The notes under the pieces were generated by a model. The model did no database searches. It was not told the origin of the DNA and worked only from the letters and a program-made list of their open reading frames with translations. 64,000 nucleotides of DNA from Quercus robur (taxonomy: Eukaryota; Streptophyta; Magnoliopsida; Fagales; Fagaceae), in the NCBI RefSeq assembly GCF_932294415.1, contig NC_065538.1, positions 18,947,656-19,011,655 of the forward strand. The letters are read 5' to 3'. Numbering within the stretch: position 1 is the first letter of the stretch; every line of letters starts with the position of its first letter. A program made the translations under genes and the position numbers. This document shows positions 1 to 12,303 of this stretch, piece after piece.

Positions 1-940
1 CTGTTATTCTCATCTTCACTAGACTCATGGCCTTTACTAGTTGATGGCCTCATCCTATCCGATCCTCCTTTGATTGCATTCCCTGCTTTAAGCCATTCAC
101 CATACTGAGGGTTTGTCCATTGCCATTCCAAGCTTTCATGGCAATGCCTATTGTCATGCCCAAGTATTCCACAATTGAAGCAAAACATTGGTAGTCGTTT
201 GTACTTAAAAGTAACCCAACATCTTCCTCCTTCCACATTAGTGATGTGCCCCCATCTCCTTAGAGGTTTGTCAATAGGTAGTTCTACCTTAATCCGCATG
301 AACTTGGCTTGGTCATCTTGCCAGGACCGTTTATCTACCTCAACCACTTGACCAATTTTATTTCCAATCACCTTACCAACTGCCTCAATCATATTCTCAA
401 AGGGCAAACCCATACCTAAACCCAAAAGGGTGAGTGGGTGAAACTGATGTTAGCTGAAGATAGTCATTTCCTCCATCGGCAAAGAAGGAGGAGGTTGTTC
501 TCAAAATTCCAAGGTCCACTTTTTTCAACCCACTCCATTCGGTACCTTGAGCTGAACTTAAATTGTAGAATGTTATTCCCCACCTCAACTATTCTTAAAT
601 CCGAACCCATCTTCCATGCCAATCTCAATGTACTCTTGAGAGCTCCTAGATTTGGCTATCGATCTGATAGTAGATGCCTAAATAAGCTTAGCGAACATTC
701 CTCAAGTAGCTTTGGTTTACTCGTGGTTGATATAGGGATATCTTCTTCCTCCTCATTTTTAAGTTGTAGATTCTGTAGGCTTTCAACGATTCTTTGTTCC
801 ATTCTAATATTGTGTGGATTCTCCTCAGTGGGAAGAGTAATCCAAGATATATCTCCTATAGCTGAATCTACTGGAGAAAGAGAGCTCGCATCTTCCGAGA
901 GAGAAATACTCCTATAAGGGAGAGAGAAAATTGTTCATGT
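1..940 (-). pseudogene. Decayed retroelement ORF (DUF4283-like plus CCHC zinc knuckle)
   Basis: Read on the minus strand, about 900 bases give a recognisable plant retroelement protein of the kind found in ORF1 of LINEs. The upstream part (about 700-400) has the DUF4283-like pattern LRLAWKMGSDLRIVEVGNN followed by WVEKSGPWNFENN. The downstream part has LPFENMIEAVGKVIG and then a zinc knuckle CFNCGILGHDNRHC (CX2CX4HX4C) at about 141-185. The frame is broken by nonsense codons at 656-658, 464-466 and 416-418 (all one frame) and by an apparent 1-base deletion near 410-425 that shifts the zinc-knuckle part. The fragment runs off the left edge, so a following endonuclease or reverse transcriptase cannot be checked. 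It is not expressed as an intact protein. It could also be a host-gene copy of the same domain pair, but the breaks favour a dead element. Confidence 0.75.
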
Positions 941-1139
941 TTAAGCTTACATTTAAGCAACTTGGGCCATTGAATACGGGTAAGAATTTGTCACATCAAC
1001 GTTTTATAAAAAAAGTTGTAAAATAATTTGTGAATGTAGCATTTACTCACATGATAATAATTGAGTTGGCTTAAAAAAAAGGTCTACTTGGCATTCTAAA
1101 ATGACATGTCTTATTTTGATTGGGCCATCTCTATTAAAA

Positions 1140-1947
1140 CACACTGGCGTTTCGTTTCGTCCCACATTGAGAATTGAAGAAACTGAAATAGGCCTCTCCT
1201 TCCTTGCTTTCTTTCTTTCTACTCATTTTCACAGCAGCAGAGAAACAAGCAAAGTCGCTCTGATCGTTTCTTTTCCCAACAGGTCCGCTTCTCTTTTCTC
1301 ATTTCTCATCAATCAAAAACACCTATCTCTTTTTTTTATATATATGTCGTTATATTACGTTAATATTGTTTTTCTGGGTTCTATCAGATCGATCAATTGT
1401 ATGAAACTCATGTGTCTATGCTCGAAATTTAGTTTGTTATTTTTGTTATTTTTTAAGATTTTTGCGAAATTAGATCGATTTTGCTTCGTTATATCTGACC
1501 CTAATTCAGCAATCTGAGATCTAAGACAAAGTGTTCAAATTTCTATTACTATCAGATCTGAATTCATGAGCTTTTTGAACAAATTCTATTCCCATCTGGT
1601 AGCTGGGAAAAAGGTAGTAATAGAAGAGAAACTGAAACTTTGAGATCATATTTCTATTATTTGTTAGCTTAGAAATAATGGGTAGCTCATGTAATTTATT
1701 CAATTTTCGGGTTTTTTAGGATTTGAGGAAAGACGTAGAATTTTGAGGTTTTTATTGAGTTTGTTTATCATGTTCTTGCACTTTCTTAGCAAACAAATGG
1801 TGGGTTATGTTTAAAATTTTAGATGATTTCACGTTTTGAAGGATTGGAATTTATGTGCAAAAAATCAATTGGAGGATGAATCTGTTGTAATTTAGGTTTA
1901 CTTCTTTTGTTCTGAGCAGTGGATTAAAGTGTGTTAAACGGTAGAAA
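1140..1947 (+). other. SEC13 5' leader with a probable leader intron
   Basis: There is no good ORF between the retroelement fragment and the SEC13 start. A pyrimidine-rich acceptor ending TTCTGAGCAG at 1919 lies 28 bases before the ATG, and the preceding 600 bases are T-rich like a plant intron. A possible donor is AG/GTCCGC near 1283, but it is weak, so the donor is uncertain. A leader intron would fit plant SEC13 genes. Confidence 0.45.
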
Positions 1948-2853
1948 ATGCCTTCGCAAAAGATTGAAACTGGTCACCAAGACGTGGTCCATGATGTGGC
2001 GATGGATTACTATGGTAAGCGTGTTGCCACGGCCTCATCAGACCACTCCATTAAGATAATTGGGGTGAGCAATGGAGCATCTCAGCATCTTGCGACGTTA
2101 ACTGGTCACCAAGGACCTGTTTGGCAAGTGGTATGGGCTCACCCAAAATTCGGGTCTTTACTTGCTTCGTGTTCTTATGATGGGCAAGTGGTAATATGGA
2201 AGGAGGGTAATCCAAATGAGTGGGCTCAAGCTCATGTCTTCAATGACCACAAGTCATCCGTCAATTCCATTGCTTGGGCTCCTCATGAAGTGGGACTTTG
2301 TTTGGCATGTGGTTCCTCTGATGGGAATATCTCAGTATTCACTGCAAGACCAGATGGTGGTTGGGACACTGCAAGGATCGACCAGGCTCACCCAGTTGGT
2401 GTCACTTCTGTGTCATGGGCTCCCTCAACAGCACCTGGGGCTCTTGTTGGTTCTGGCTTGCTTGATCCTGTTCAGAAGCTCTGCTCAGGTGGTTGTGATA
2501 ATACTGTGAAGGTGTGGAAGCTGTATAATGGGACCTGGAAGATGGACTGCTTTCCAGCTCTTCAGATGCATACAGATTGGGTTCGTGATGTTGCCTGGGC
2601 ACCTAACTTGGGACTTCCAAAATCTACAATTGCAAGTGCCTCACAGGATGGAAAAGTCATCATATGGGTTGTGGCCAAGGAGGGTGATCAATGGGAAGGC
2701 AAGGTTTTGAATGATTTCAAGACTCCTGTTTGGAGGGTCTCCTGGTCGCTGACAGGAAACATATTGGCTGTTGCTGATGGAAACGACAATGTTACATTGT
2801 GGAAGGAGGCTGTAGATGGGGAGTGGCAACAGGTGACTACGGTTGAGCCTTAG
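1948..2853 (+). CDS. SEC13: Protein transport protein SEC13 (WD40 coat and nuclear pore subunit)
   Basis: A 301-residue protein in one uninterrupted reading frame, the usual length for plant SEC13. SEC13 forms an open six-bladed WD40 propeller. It pairs with SEC31 in the COPII coat at ER exit sites and also sits in the Nup107-160 (Y) complex of the nuclear pore. Six WD-like units can be followed: about residues 7-40, 52-85, 101-132, 149-190, 208-240 and 258-286. Each has an H or D turn and ends in an IW, VW or LW-like strand (VVIW at 81-84, VKVW at 187-190, VIIW at 237-240, VTLW at 282-285). The start MPSQKIETGHQD is the family's usual N-terminus, and the protein ends at TTVEP. No frameshift or missing blade was seen. 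The coding part has no intron; an upstream leader intron is likely. Confidence 0.96.
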   Translation: MPSQKIETGHQDVVHDVAMDYYGKRVATASSDHSIKIIGVSNGASQHLATLTGHQGPVWQVVWAHPKFGSLLASCSYDGQVVIWKEGNPNEWAQAHVFNDHKSSVNSIAWAPHEVGLCLACGSSDGNISVFTARPDGGWDTARIDQAHPVGVTSVSWAPSTAPGALVGSGLLDPVQKLCSGGCDNTVKVWKLYNGTWKMDCFPALQMHTDWVRDVAWAPNLGLPKSTIASASQDGKVIIWVVAKEGDQWEGKVLNDFKTPVWRVSWSLTGNILAVADGNDNVTLWKEAVDGEWQQVTTVEP

Positions 2854-5800
2854 AATCCTATTCTTTGTGTCTGTTAAACGGTTAGCTCCTAAAAGTACTG
2901 GATTCCTTTCTGAATCTTTTTGATTTACATGTATTAGGACTTACTATTTGTTTACATTTTCTTGTATCTTAGTACCTTGCTTAATATTGTGAAAGATTCA
3001 AAATTCGGAGATTATACCAAATGCCTAAACTTGCCAGATACGATTGCTGATTGTAGTTTGTGGGAATTCTCTTGAAATTTTTGATGTTTGGTCATGGTGG
3101 ACTTCTAATATCAGTTCTGAAATTTTGTCATTCAGTTATTTTTCTGCTAATCTACCATTTACCATTTATGATTGGGACCGTTTGCTGATTAATTAAAATA
3201 AATACATGTCTTTATATGATTACACCTAGAATCCACCCAAATGTTATTTTCCCATCCTTTTTCATTGAGCTGAAGTGTGTGGTTTTTTTTTTTTGGAGAT
3301 TGTGTGTTGGGGGGGGGCGCTTTGTTGGGTTCAAATTATATGATGAGTTAAGAGTTCCTTTTTTTTTTTTGGATATCTACAGAATGTAATTTAGGGTTTT
3401 TCCTGTGGTTGACTGGTGTCCCTTTACCCTTAAAAGAGACTGAAGTGATGAAGTCATTGTAGCATCTGTCAGTAACCATTCATTTCAATGCACTTGATTA
3501 CTGTCATGCATGTGTAACATATAGCACATGCCTCTGAATAGCTTGAGCATTGCTGTGATCTGTGAAGCAAGCTGATTCTTCGTATACAAATGAAATGGAT
3601 TTGAAATAAATAATAGGAAATTTGATCCTCAAAATGGTGGAAAAATGTCTGCCTTTTAAGTTGTACATTGTAAAGGACTATAAAAGTATTGAAGCTTCTT
3701 ACAGGGCAGAAGCAACTGAAGCTTTTGCCCTCTTTTGCTAAGGAGGGGAAAGGTATTGATGCTTATGCAGTCAGTGGGAATATCTGAGTTGGACTGCATG
3801 TGTTTCTCAAGTATTGAGACTCAGAAATTGTGCACTTCTTGCTAGCCCAAGGAATTAATGGCAATCCAATTTTGTTGGAGTCTTGTTTGATGCGCTGGCA
3901 TTTCTTTTATGAGGCAAGTAATGCTGTATACAAAACTGTCAAAAACATTACCAATGCAAGTGTTGACTCTGGGGGACTACTACGGTTTCAAACGGAGATA
4001 TCCAAGGTTCGAATCCTCTTCTCTTACTTTTGTATTTTTAGTTAAAGAAAAGATTATGATTGGGGATTAGACAAGCTACATTAAAAAAAGATCTTAGAAT
4101 GTTGATGTTAAATGGATTACCAGATGCCCATACAAGGAGGAGTAGAATTTATGGTTTGTTTTGTAACAATATGATGATGATGCACAAAGGTGATTTGGAG
4201 CAGCACTTAACTATCTTTTAAGTTCATCTTGTCAGCAATATTTCTTCATTTGTGAAAGGTAGTCAAACCTTACCACGATACCATCATCACCTTCAATGAT
4301 ACGGGTGTTCATGTTGAGATTACATATGAGCATGAAAGTTGCTTCCCCCAAATATTAGTATTGATAGGATAACGACATGATAGACATCCCTCATTTCTTA
4401 TCAAAAAAGTAATTCCCTCTCTTTGAGTGCTAATGTGCTTGGACTCGGGAACTGGTCAACTGAGTGATGCATTGTGCATTGCTTTAGGTGTTAATAGATG
4501 TTTATATCATTGTACTACTTGTAGAACTAAGATGTTGCAAAAATGATTGGTTTGTTTTTATTTTTGTTTTGTTTTGTTTATTTTTTGGTTTTTCTAAGTA
4601 GAAAACGAGTTAAGTCGCGCTTCCTAAAGATCAGCACCTTAAAGTATATATAGTAGTAATCTGATGGTGTTTTTTGTAGCCGTCCAAGGGGTTGGTTTAC
4701 TTTTGGACATGGTGATCCAAAGACAGAGTAAAAAGATTCGAAAATCGTTATATTCAGATATATGATAATGTAACACCCAAAAGGGCTGTAGTTTGTAGAG
4801 AGCTATTATTGAAAGACATGATGAATCCATATGAGGATATATGTATATTTTTTTGACAGGATCGCAATCTCCTGTGCAGTATCCGGAATTACTACTGCTT
4901 TCAAAAATCGTTATTTACAACATGTATTTTCACAATATTTTTTCACTCATACATATTTTTATAATAATTAAACAATACCAAACGGACTATATATGTTAGA
5001 ACCTAGATTTTGGGATTTGGTTTCAAGAAACCAGGTGCCTGAAAGGCTGAAACATTTGTCAGATTCGTTAGCAAAAAAAATTGTCAGATTCCAGAGACAT
5101 GGTCTGAGCACAGCTATTGTTAGATACCCACCTATTGATATGAAACTCATAAATTTTAGATTTTTTTTTAGATTAAAATTTGTATTGTCCTTGTACTTAT
5201 TTATTTATTTTTATCACAAATGAGGTAGATTTTAAGCCAGGAAAAACCAAAAAAATGTCACCTGACTCAAAATACTCTGATAGCAAAATCAATTAGGTTC
5301 GCTGTCGTTTGGCTGGGAGTTGGGTGAGAGGACCTATTAATGCTTGGGTTAAAACATTAGTCAGATAACATGTAGACATGATCCATGGACCGGCCCAAAA
5401 TGACTTGCTCACTCCATATGTCTGCGTATGGTTGTAAACGAGCCAAGTTTTGTCGAGTAGTGCGTATTTGAGCTTGACTTGTCAATAAAAATCAAATGCT
5501 CAAGCTTGGCTCAAGTTTGAGAAAAGCCTAACTTCAAGTTTTCATGCTTCACTTAACTGACGTTTTGACCCATTTAACTTCAGAATAACTTTTGGTAAAT
5601 TACAAAGTTGTAGCCTTTAAGTTAGCTTTCCAGCCTAACTTGAAACATCTCAGACTTCTCAATTGGACATCTAAGCCGAAAGTTATGCTCCAAATATTAA
5701 CTGGTGCACATGCTGGAATCCTAATCCGAATTGGACTTGGATTCAGTGCAAATTTTCTTTGATTTCTTGCTCCAATTGGACTTGAAATTTAATTGGGTTG

Positions 5801-6400
5801 GCCTTCTTTGACTCCGTCATGGCCCTTGTAAAAGTAAAGTCCATTAGCTTTCTTCTTTGCACAAATCCACTTATTTAATTTCATTATCCAACAAAAGAAA
5901 AATTCATGCATTAAAATTCAATTAAGCACAAAATTAATTATTCAACATTATTCCAAAACCAACTATAAGTATGATAATATTTTCTTATAATGATATAAAT
6001 ATGCAAAATTAAACTATTATTAGACACCATTGGTGGAACATGAATGATTTAGTAAACTTAAATATAGATCAAAATGATAATAAAACTTGCAAGGCAATTA
6101 AAAACAACACTAATAATAAAATATAAAGTTGAGATTCATGAGGAGGCTTACAACATTGTTAAAAATGGTTTTCAAGTAGGGCTTGTAATTCTCAAGATTC
6201 TTCAATTGATTCATCAACGAGAGAGTGTACATAACATGTAGGGTTATAGATTACATCTATTGATCCCTTTGTTGCCATTAGTGTCTTTCACCCCAAAAAA
6301 AAAAAAAAAAAAAAACTATAACCTTTTCACCAACTACAGGGAGTAAAAAAATAGCCGTATAATAAAAAATAAAAAATAAAAAAAAGAGGTGGAGAGACGT
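2854..6400. other. Gene-free stretch after SEC13
   Basis: The first 150-200 bases are probably the SEC13 3' UTR. The rest is AT-rich, with short homopolymers and no ORF of recognisable content. A GGTTCGAATCC string near 4007 resembles a tRNA B box, but no matching A box or cloverleaf was found. A T/A-rich piece ending ACCAAACGGAC (about 4900-4987) resembles a MITE end. A run of about 21 A lies near 6295-6315. Confidence 0.5.
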
Positions 6401-6433
6401 AGAAGGCAAGAGGCAAGAGCGGTGCGTGCCATC

Positions 6434-6690
6434 CACGTGACACACTTGCACGTGCTATCATGTTAGTGAGTGTAGACATGATAAGCACGACGCACGTGTG
6501 GGAGAGGGAGGGGAGCAGGAGCACCGTCCGGAAGGAAGGAAAGAAGGAAGGGTGGTGAGTAACCGTGAATAGAATAATAGATTCTAGCCACGTGGAATTT
6601 GACCAGACCAATGGGTTGGCTTTTGAACACCCCCCCCGACCTTAAAGACCTCTCACATGTTTGCTGACACTACTCCAACTTTCTCACGTG
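6434..6690. promoter_or_regulatory. Cluster of five CACGTG G-boxes
   Basis: Perfect palindromic CACGTG hexamers lie at 6434, 6449, 6493, 6589 and 6685. This patch is clearly more GC-rich than its surroundings. CACGTG is the core of the plant G-box/ABRE bound by bZIP and bHLH factors. No gene starts within a kilobase on either strand, so the target is unknown. It could be a distal element, the promoter of an unseen RNA, or an old transposon end. Confidence 0.45.
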
Positions 6691-8045
6691 CTCCTCGGAC
6701 CCCACCCCCACCCTTATATTAAAAGTTTAAGCAAAGTAAAAAGAACCAAAGAGTTAAAATAATAGTAAACAAATTTATTTACTGTATAAAATAAAATAAA
6801 AAGGTAAACATTAGTTATAGTTAGTTAAAAATGTAAGTATTATTATGTTGACATTTAACTGTAACCGAAACCGGACCTTATCCATTTACCTATATATTTT
6901 TTTTTAAAGATAATCCATTTACCAATGTTAATGGGGATTGGTGTAGAATGACTCGGGCCATCTGACTCAGTTTGTGGCCTAAGTGCCACACAGAGACACT
7001 GGTACCCCGAGAAAAAAAAGTCCACATACATTGAATTTTTCTTTTCTTTTAGTTACCAAATTTAAGAAATGATTGTCAAGAGTCTTATGATTTGATCGCA
7101 TTGTTTGCTTTATTTTTTATTTTTTATTTTTTTTGGAATTGTTGCCATTAATGAATTATGAAAAGAAAAAAAAAATTACATGCCATCATTATTTTGATAT
7201 GTGTGTTGTGAAAAATTATTAGATATTTATTGAGAACAACCACGTTGTACTATTTCCTCTTGTGTGAAATTAGAATTTAGAGATATATGTTATTTGATAT
7301 TAACTAAACAAACAAAAATAGGGGAAAAAAAAATCTTATAATGAGTAATGACTACTAGTCTACTAGAGAAGCTCATCATTCAATTATTGGTTTATTTATT
7401 TATAATTCTAAAGAGCAATGAGTAAGGGATTTGAACATTGATTTTCAAAGTAAAGAGAAAGTTATGTCATTGAGTTACAAAAACCTTAACAATGATTTTT
7501 TTAATTGATGAAAACAATGAATTCCAAAGAACCATGCCTTAATAATTGCGATGAAGTTCATCAGTGCATATGCTTAATATTTAAACCATTTGCATTGGAA
7601 AATATGTTACAAGAAAAATATGTGCCATTATTCTTGAGCTCAATTTGAAATTGGGTTTTATAAAAAATGTGACATTATTCTAAAATTAATGAATTGGATT
7701 AAGAATCTGTTTAAAATTTATTATTTCATAGAGAAAAAGAATGATTTTAAATGAAAACACAATAACTTTAGTGTTCCAATTTATGTTTCTAAGAAAATTA
7801 CACCTTTAAAATTGGAGTAAAAACGTGTTTCCAAATCACAATTTGTGTGGTGTTTTTAAAATCCTTAGAAAATTTTGTTACTCATGGACGTCTTTATGAG
7901 TTAAAAGGGGGATAATTCGATAGTTGGGGAAGTGGAAATATCAAGAGTTGCTTGTTGAGCTAGAAAGCTCTTTTAATTTTTACCATGCACTTATTTGCAT
8001 TTTTTAAAATTATTCTTTCAAATTATACCCTTTAAAATTAACATT

Positions 8046-8049
<4 letters not shown>

Positions 8050-8086
<37 letters not shown>

Positions 8087-8104
8087 ACACACACACACAC
8101 ACAC
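8050..8104. repeat. Poly-A run followed by (AC)n
   Basis: About 35 consecutive A, a short AACC, then about ten AC units. This could be the tail of an old retroposon followed by a microsatellite. Confidence 0.9.
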
Positions 8105-8224
8105 ATTTTTTTAACTACCTAAGCCATTTAGGCACCCTATACAAATTTAAAATTTATATAAAACATGAGACATTTGACTTTTTGTTAACATTTTAATAAT
8201 TTTGTCCCATAAGCTTTTTATTAT

Positions 8225-8345
8225 TATTTATTTTTGAGAGAGTTTTAATCTATGACGTCCGCTTCTGATGATAACTTTTTATCATCAAACCAAAACACCA
8301 ATCAGTTTTTGGTGTAGGCGAATATCGAATCCTAAATTTCACAAG
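8225..8345 (-). mobile_element. tRNA-derived SINE fragment, family 1 (body only)
   Basis: On the minus strand it starts at a degenerate B box (GATTCGATATTCGCC), passes through ACACCAAAAACTGATTGGTG and ends near GATGATAAAAAGTTATCATC. The same body follows the B box in the longer copy at 18219-18396. The A-box head is missing. Confidence 0.5.
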
Positions 8346-10079
8346 TTTACGTATCATAATTATCATATATATTTTTAATTAAATTTATATTTTATTATAT
8401 ATTTAAACCCTCCACTAAAATCTTGGAATTACATATTTTCTTTTAAGTGTTAAAATATATAGTTTTATATACGAGCACTATCATACTAAATGCCTAATGT
8501 ATAAATACATATTTTCATATGCAAATACAATTATAATAAATAATTATTAATAATTAATAAATATCATAATCATCAAATTTTATGTTTAAATATCATATTA
8601 TAGATTTTTTTTTTGTGCATTGTATGTGGATTTTTTTTTAATACATATAGAAATTCTATTTTAACATAATCTAAGTGTACATATGTGTGAAATTTTTTTT
8701 AAAGACTTGAATCCCGACATTTGTCCCTCACACTCTCGCAAACATTAAATTCTTGTAGAATGACTATCGCATGCGGTGGTGTGCATTGTACATGTTACCT
8801 ACTAGTAATTTTGAATTTGAACTCAAGAACTTTAATATTCAGTTAATCTTTACTTAACTAGAAACCTTGATTGAGAATCTTACTTAATTACCTATGACCC
8901 ATGCTTTACCTAACTGAAGTAATTACTTATAAAAAAAATAAAAGATAATTAGGAAAGAGGGGTTTACATTGGCTTTTTATCTTATGTGGCAGGTAAGAAT
9001 CAAAGTGAAAATTATGCAAAGTGGCCACGTGGATAACATCATGACCGTTGTTTTTTGTTAAGTTGAGCTGTAACCATCGTGCTGAAACGTGGGTAGGCAA
9101 TATAATAACAAGCAATGATAGGGCAATAGGGGTTAGAAAGTACAGTTAATTTAGACTTAAACTAATGGAAAACTCAGAGGGAAGAGATTTTAAAATCAAG
9201 GAAGAAAAAAAAAAGCACAAACCCCAAGAAAAAAAATTATTAGCAGCAGAGGAATCCGGCTGTAAACTTGGACAATATTGGAATAGTCACTGCGACAAAA
9301 ACCTGCAAGAGATTGATTCTTAAGGATTTTAATTTTCAACATTCATGGTTTTTGCTTTCCTTAATTTTAATTATTTAATCACCTCATTAATTGACAAGTA
9401 ATGTGATAGTATTAATTTGGTTGGCCTTTTGTTTAGTTTAAAATGTTTTCACCCTCTAAAGTCTAAACAGCCTTCCCCAGTAAAGAGCCCTGAAATGTGT
9501 CTGTGGCTTTAGCTGCTATCTTTTCAGGTGGCTGTGTGTGTGTGTGCTCATTAAACTTGGTTTGTGTGAATAATTTGTTCCTCAAAAAAAAAAAAAGTTG
9601 GTTAGTGTGATTTGTTGTATGATGATTCATGAGAAAGTTTAAGTATATCATTTTGATTGGGCCGACACTGAATGGTATAAAAAAAAAGTAGTAAGTTTAA
9701 GTGAAAGTAATTATTATTTATTACTTATAATTTACCACTTTAATAAGTTGTGATTGTGTAATTTTAGAAGAATAAGACTTAATTTAATGAGTCATACGCA
9801 TATTGTAATGACAAATGATTGTTGATTTCTTTTTTAGAAAATGCAAGAGTTACAAATTATTTTATAAAAAAAAAAATTGTTGATATGGTGAGTAATTATT
9901 AGTAAATGAAAAAAAAAAAAATGATGTTAGTGGTGAACGCATATGATATGATAATCAGTAAAAGTTTGTCATAACAAAAATTTGTGAAAATGTTGTCAAA
10001 TAGTTTGTAATTGTAGCATTACTCGTCAACGTAGTGGAAGTATTTGATGCATCATGATAAATGCTTTTGGTTTCAATAT

Positions 10080-10318
10080 TTTATCTTATAGATTTGAACC
10101 TATGATATTCGTTTTATAATAATTACTTTTTATTTTTTGATAAGAAAATACTATATAATTGCTCTTTATTATTAGGGTAAAATACCAATAACTTTGTTAT
10201 AAATGAGGTTGGATTTTTTAATTTTTTTTTTCTTATTTTTTATGGAAAGTGAGGTTGGAATTTAGGTCTACTATTCAATAATAAACGTTTTTACTAATTG
10301 AGCTAATTAATTAATTTT
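10080..10318 (-). mobile_element. tRNA-derived SINE, family 1
   Basis: The minus strand begins with TTAGCTCAATTAGTAAAAAC, which matches a tRNA A box, followed by a degenerate B-box region (ACCTAAATTCC). A T-rich body then includes GGTATTTTACCCTAATAATAAAG. It parallels the copy at 18219-18396. Its ends are eroded and no target-site duplication was found. Confidence 0.5.
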
Positions 10319-10934
10319 TTTAAAAAATACACAATTAATACATATATTTTTTCATTTTGTAATTTTATCCCTTCTTTTATGTGAAGAGGAAAGTCTTTTA
10401 GGTGATATCAAGTTTGTATGGCCAAAAATTAGGCAAATAAACTTGGTAATTCCCAGAAAACTTGGCTAATTGAGACTAAATTAGTAACTCATTAAACTTA
10501 AACAAGCATTAAGATTTCCCCTAGATTTGGTATCTTTAATCACTTACTTTCATTAAAAGAGGGTACCGTTACTAATTCCCACTTTAAAAAAAACACAAAA
10601 TAAATTGAAAGAGTAAAGAGTACTAAAACATCCTAAAAGAAATACTAAAAAAAGTAAAAGTATAACTGTATTGTTATTTAAATAATTTAATAGCTAAAAA
10701 AAAAGTAAAAAATAAAAGAGAGAGTATATATATATATATATTTATTTTTTTGATAAAAAAGGTTAGAAAGAGAGTATAGTTAAAATAATCAATAATAATA
10801 ATTGTAGTAGTAATAACTTTACAGAACTTGCAAGTCACTTCCTATTATTTAATTCGTACATCTCTGCATGTAGAAAGATGCTCCAATTACGTCCAAATTA
10901 CACTTATGCCCCTCCCCTTTACTCCTCAAAACCC

Positions 10935-11017
10935 CACCCCTCCTCTCCCACTCTCACTCTCTGACTCTCTCAGATACACACTCAGCTCTCACTCTCTCTC
11001 TCTCTAAAAAAGCACAA

Positions 11018-11048
<31 letters not shown>

Positions 11049-11061
11049 TCATACATATATA
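10935..11061 (+). promoter_or_regulatory. CT-rich leader of the GATA gene
   Basis: This stretch is almost pure pyrimidine and contains a (CT)n microsatellite (about 11021-11044) ending only 18 bases before the ATG. CT-rich leaders of this kind are common near plant transcription starts. The tract length is likely to vary between individuals. Confidence 0.6.
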
Positions 11062-12303
11062 ATGGAAGTGCCGGAGATATATATGGGAGGCTACTTTGGC
11101 GGCGCCGGAGGAGCTGGCCAGTACTCGCCGGAGAAGCAGAGGACTACCGAGAACTTCACCGTCGACGACCTTTTGGACTTCTCTAACGAAGACGCTGTCA
11201 TGGCCGACGGTTTCTTAGACAATGTGACCGCCAATTCCACCGACTCCTCCACCGTTACCGCCGTTGACAGCTGCAATTCCGGCTCCGGACCTCATTTCTC
11301 CGCCTGCATTGGCTCCCGCAGCTTCGCTGACTCTCAGTTCTCCGGCGAACTCTGCGTTCCGGTAATTCCTCAAAATTTTTGACTTTTTAAAAAACTTCAA
11401 AGTTTAAATTACCATTTTTCGAAATTCGGAGCCAAAAAAATATTTAAAATTTGAAAAATAATTTGAATTAAACAATTATCGTTATTAACTAACTAATTAA
11501 TTAATTAATATATTTGGGTTGTGATACAGTACGACGACTTGGCTGAGCTGGAATGGCTATCAAATTTTGTGGAGGACTCATTCTCGGCCCAACAAGACTT
11601 TCAGGCCTTGCAATATCTCAATGGGCCCACCACCACTACCACCACAGCCACCACAACCACAACCGTTTCGAAAACCCAAGCCTCCGAATCGTCATCCTCG
11701 TCCGAAACGCTTCTCCCATCACGAAACGCACCGTTTTTCAAGCCCGAAACGCCTCTCCCAGGCAAAGCACGTAGCAAGCGGTCACGCGCCGCTCCCTGCG
11801 ACTGGTCCACGCGCCTCCTCCACCTCGCAACAACAACTCCAGAAGACCAAAAGCAACAATTACCGGCCGCGATGAAAACGACGACGTCGAAGAAAAAAGA
11901 GTCCATGATAATGGACTCTACCACTTCCTCCTCCTCCTCTTCTTCGGGGAGGAAGTGTCTCCACTGTGGCTCCGAAAAGACGCCGCAGTGGAGGACTGGG
12001 CCTATGGGCCCAAAGACGCTTTGCAACGCTTGCGGAGTTCGGTTCAAGTCGGGTCGGCTCGTGCCAGAGTACCGACCCGCTGCGAGCCCGACTTTTGTGT
12101 CCGCGAAGCATTCTAATTCGCACAGGAAGGTTTTGGAGCTGAGGCGGCAGAAGGAGATGCAAAGAGCTCAGCATCAACAGTTTCTTAGTCAAGCTTCGAT
12201 TTTCGGTGTAGCTAACGGTGGTGGTGGTGGCGGTGATGAGTACTTGATTCATCACCACCATCATCATCAACGTAGTGGGCCTGACTTTCGGCATTTGCTT
12301 TAG
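11062..12303 (+). CDS. GATA transcription factor, subfamily I (GATA5/GATA12-like)
   Basis: Two exons, 11062-11361 and 11530-12303, joined in phase 0 across a 168-base GT-AG intron (CCG/GTAATT ... GATACAG/TAC). Together they encode 357 residues. The zinc finger is CX2CX18CX2C at about residues 243-268 (CLHC ... [19 protein letters not shown]). A basic tail follows ([14 protein letters not shown]) and then the [16 protein letters not shown] extension typical of plant subfamily I. An acidic N-terminal block ([14 protein letters not shown], about 31-44) also matches that subfamily. Such factors bind (A/T)GATA(A/G) sites in the nucleus. [10 protein letters not shown] cluster before the finger may be a nuclear localisation signal. 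Low-complexity tracts (Thr about 134-146, Ser about 154-159 and 233-240, Gly about 330-335, His about 341-346) are longer than expected. The assignment to GATA5 or GATA12 is not certain. Confidence 0.93.

Larger units (their letters stand above)
6720..10900. other. Gene-free AT-rich stretch upstream of GATA
   Basis: No convincing ORF on either strand. It holds two minus-strand SINE-like fragments (listed separately), a long poly-A/(AC)n run, and many short A or T tracts. The piece at about 9960-10030 resembles 985-1060 (TTTGTGAA...GTAGCATTTACTC), so both may come from one dispersed repeat. Confidence 0.5.

Noticed and set aside
3960-4030. Possible tRNA (GGTTCGAATCC B box)
   Set aside because: No A box at the right distance and no acceptor, D or anticodon stem could be formed.
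6327-6611. 94-codon minus-strand frame rich in Phe/Leu
   Set aside because: No recognisable domain or conserved start; it overlaps the G-box patch and looks like chance.
11601-12294. Two minus-strand frames of 148 and 144 codons
   Set aside because: They are antisense shadows of the GATA exon, kept open by its codon composition.
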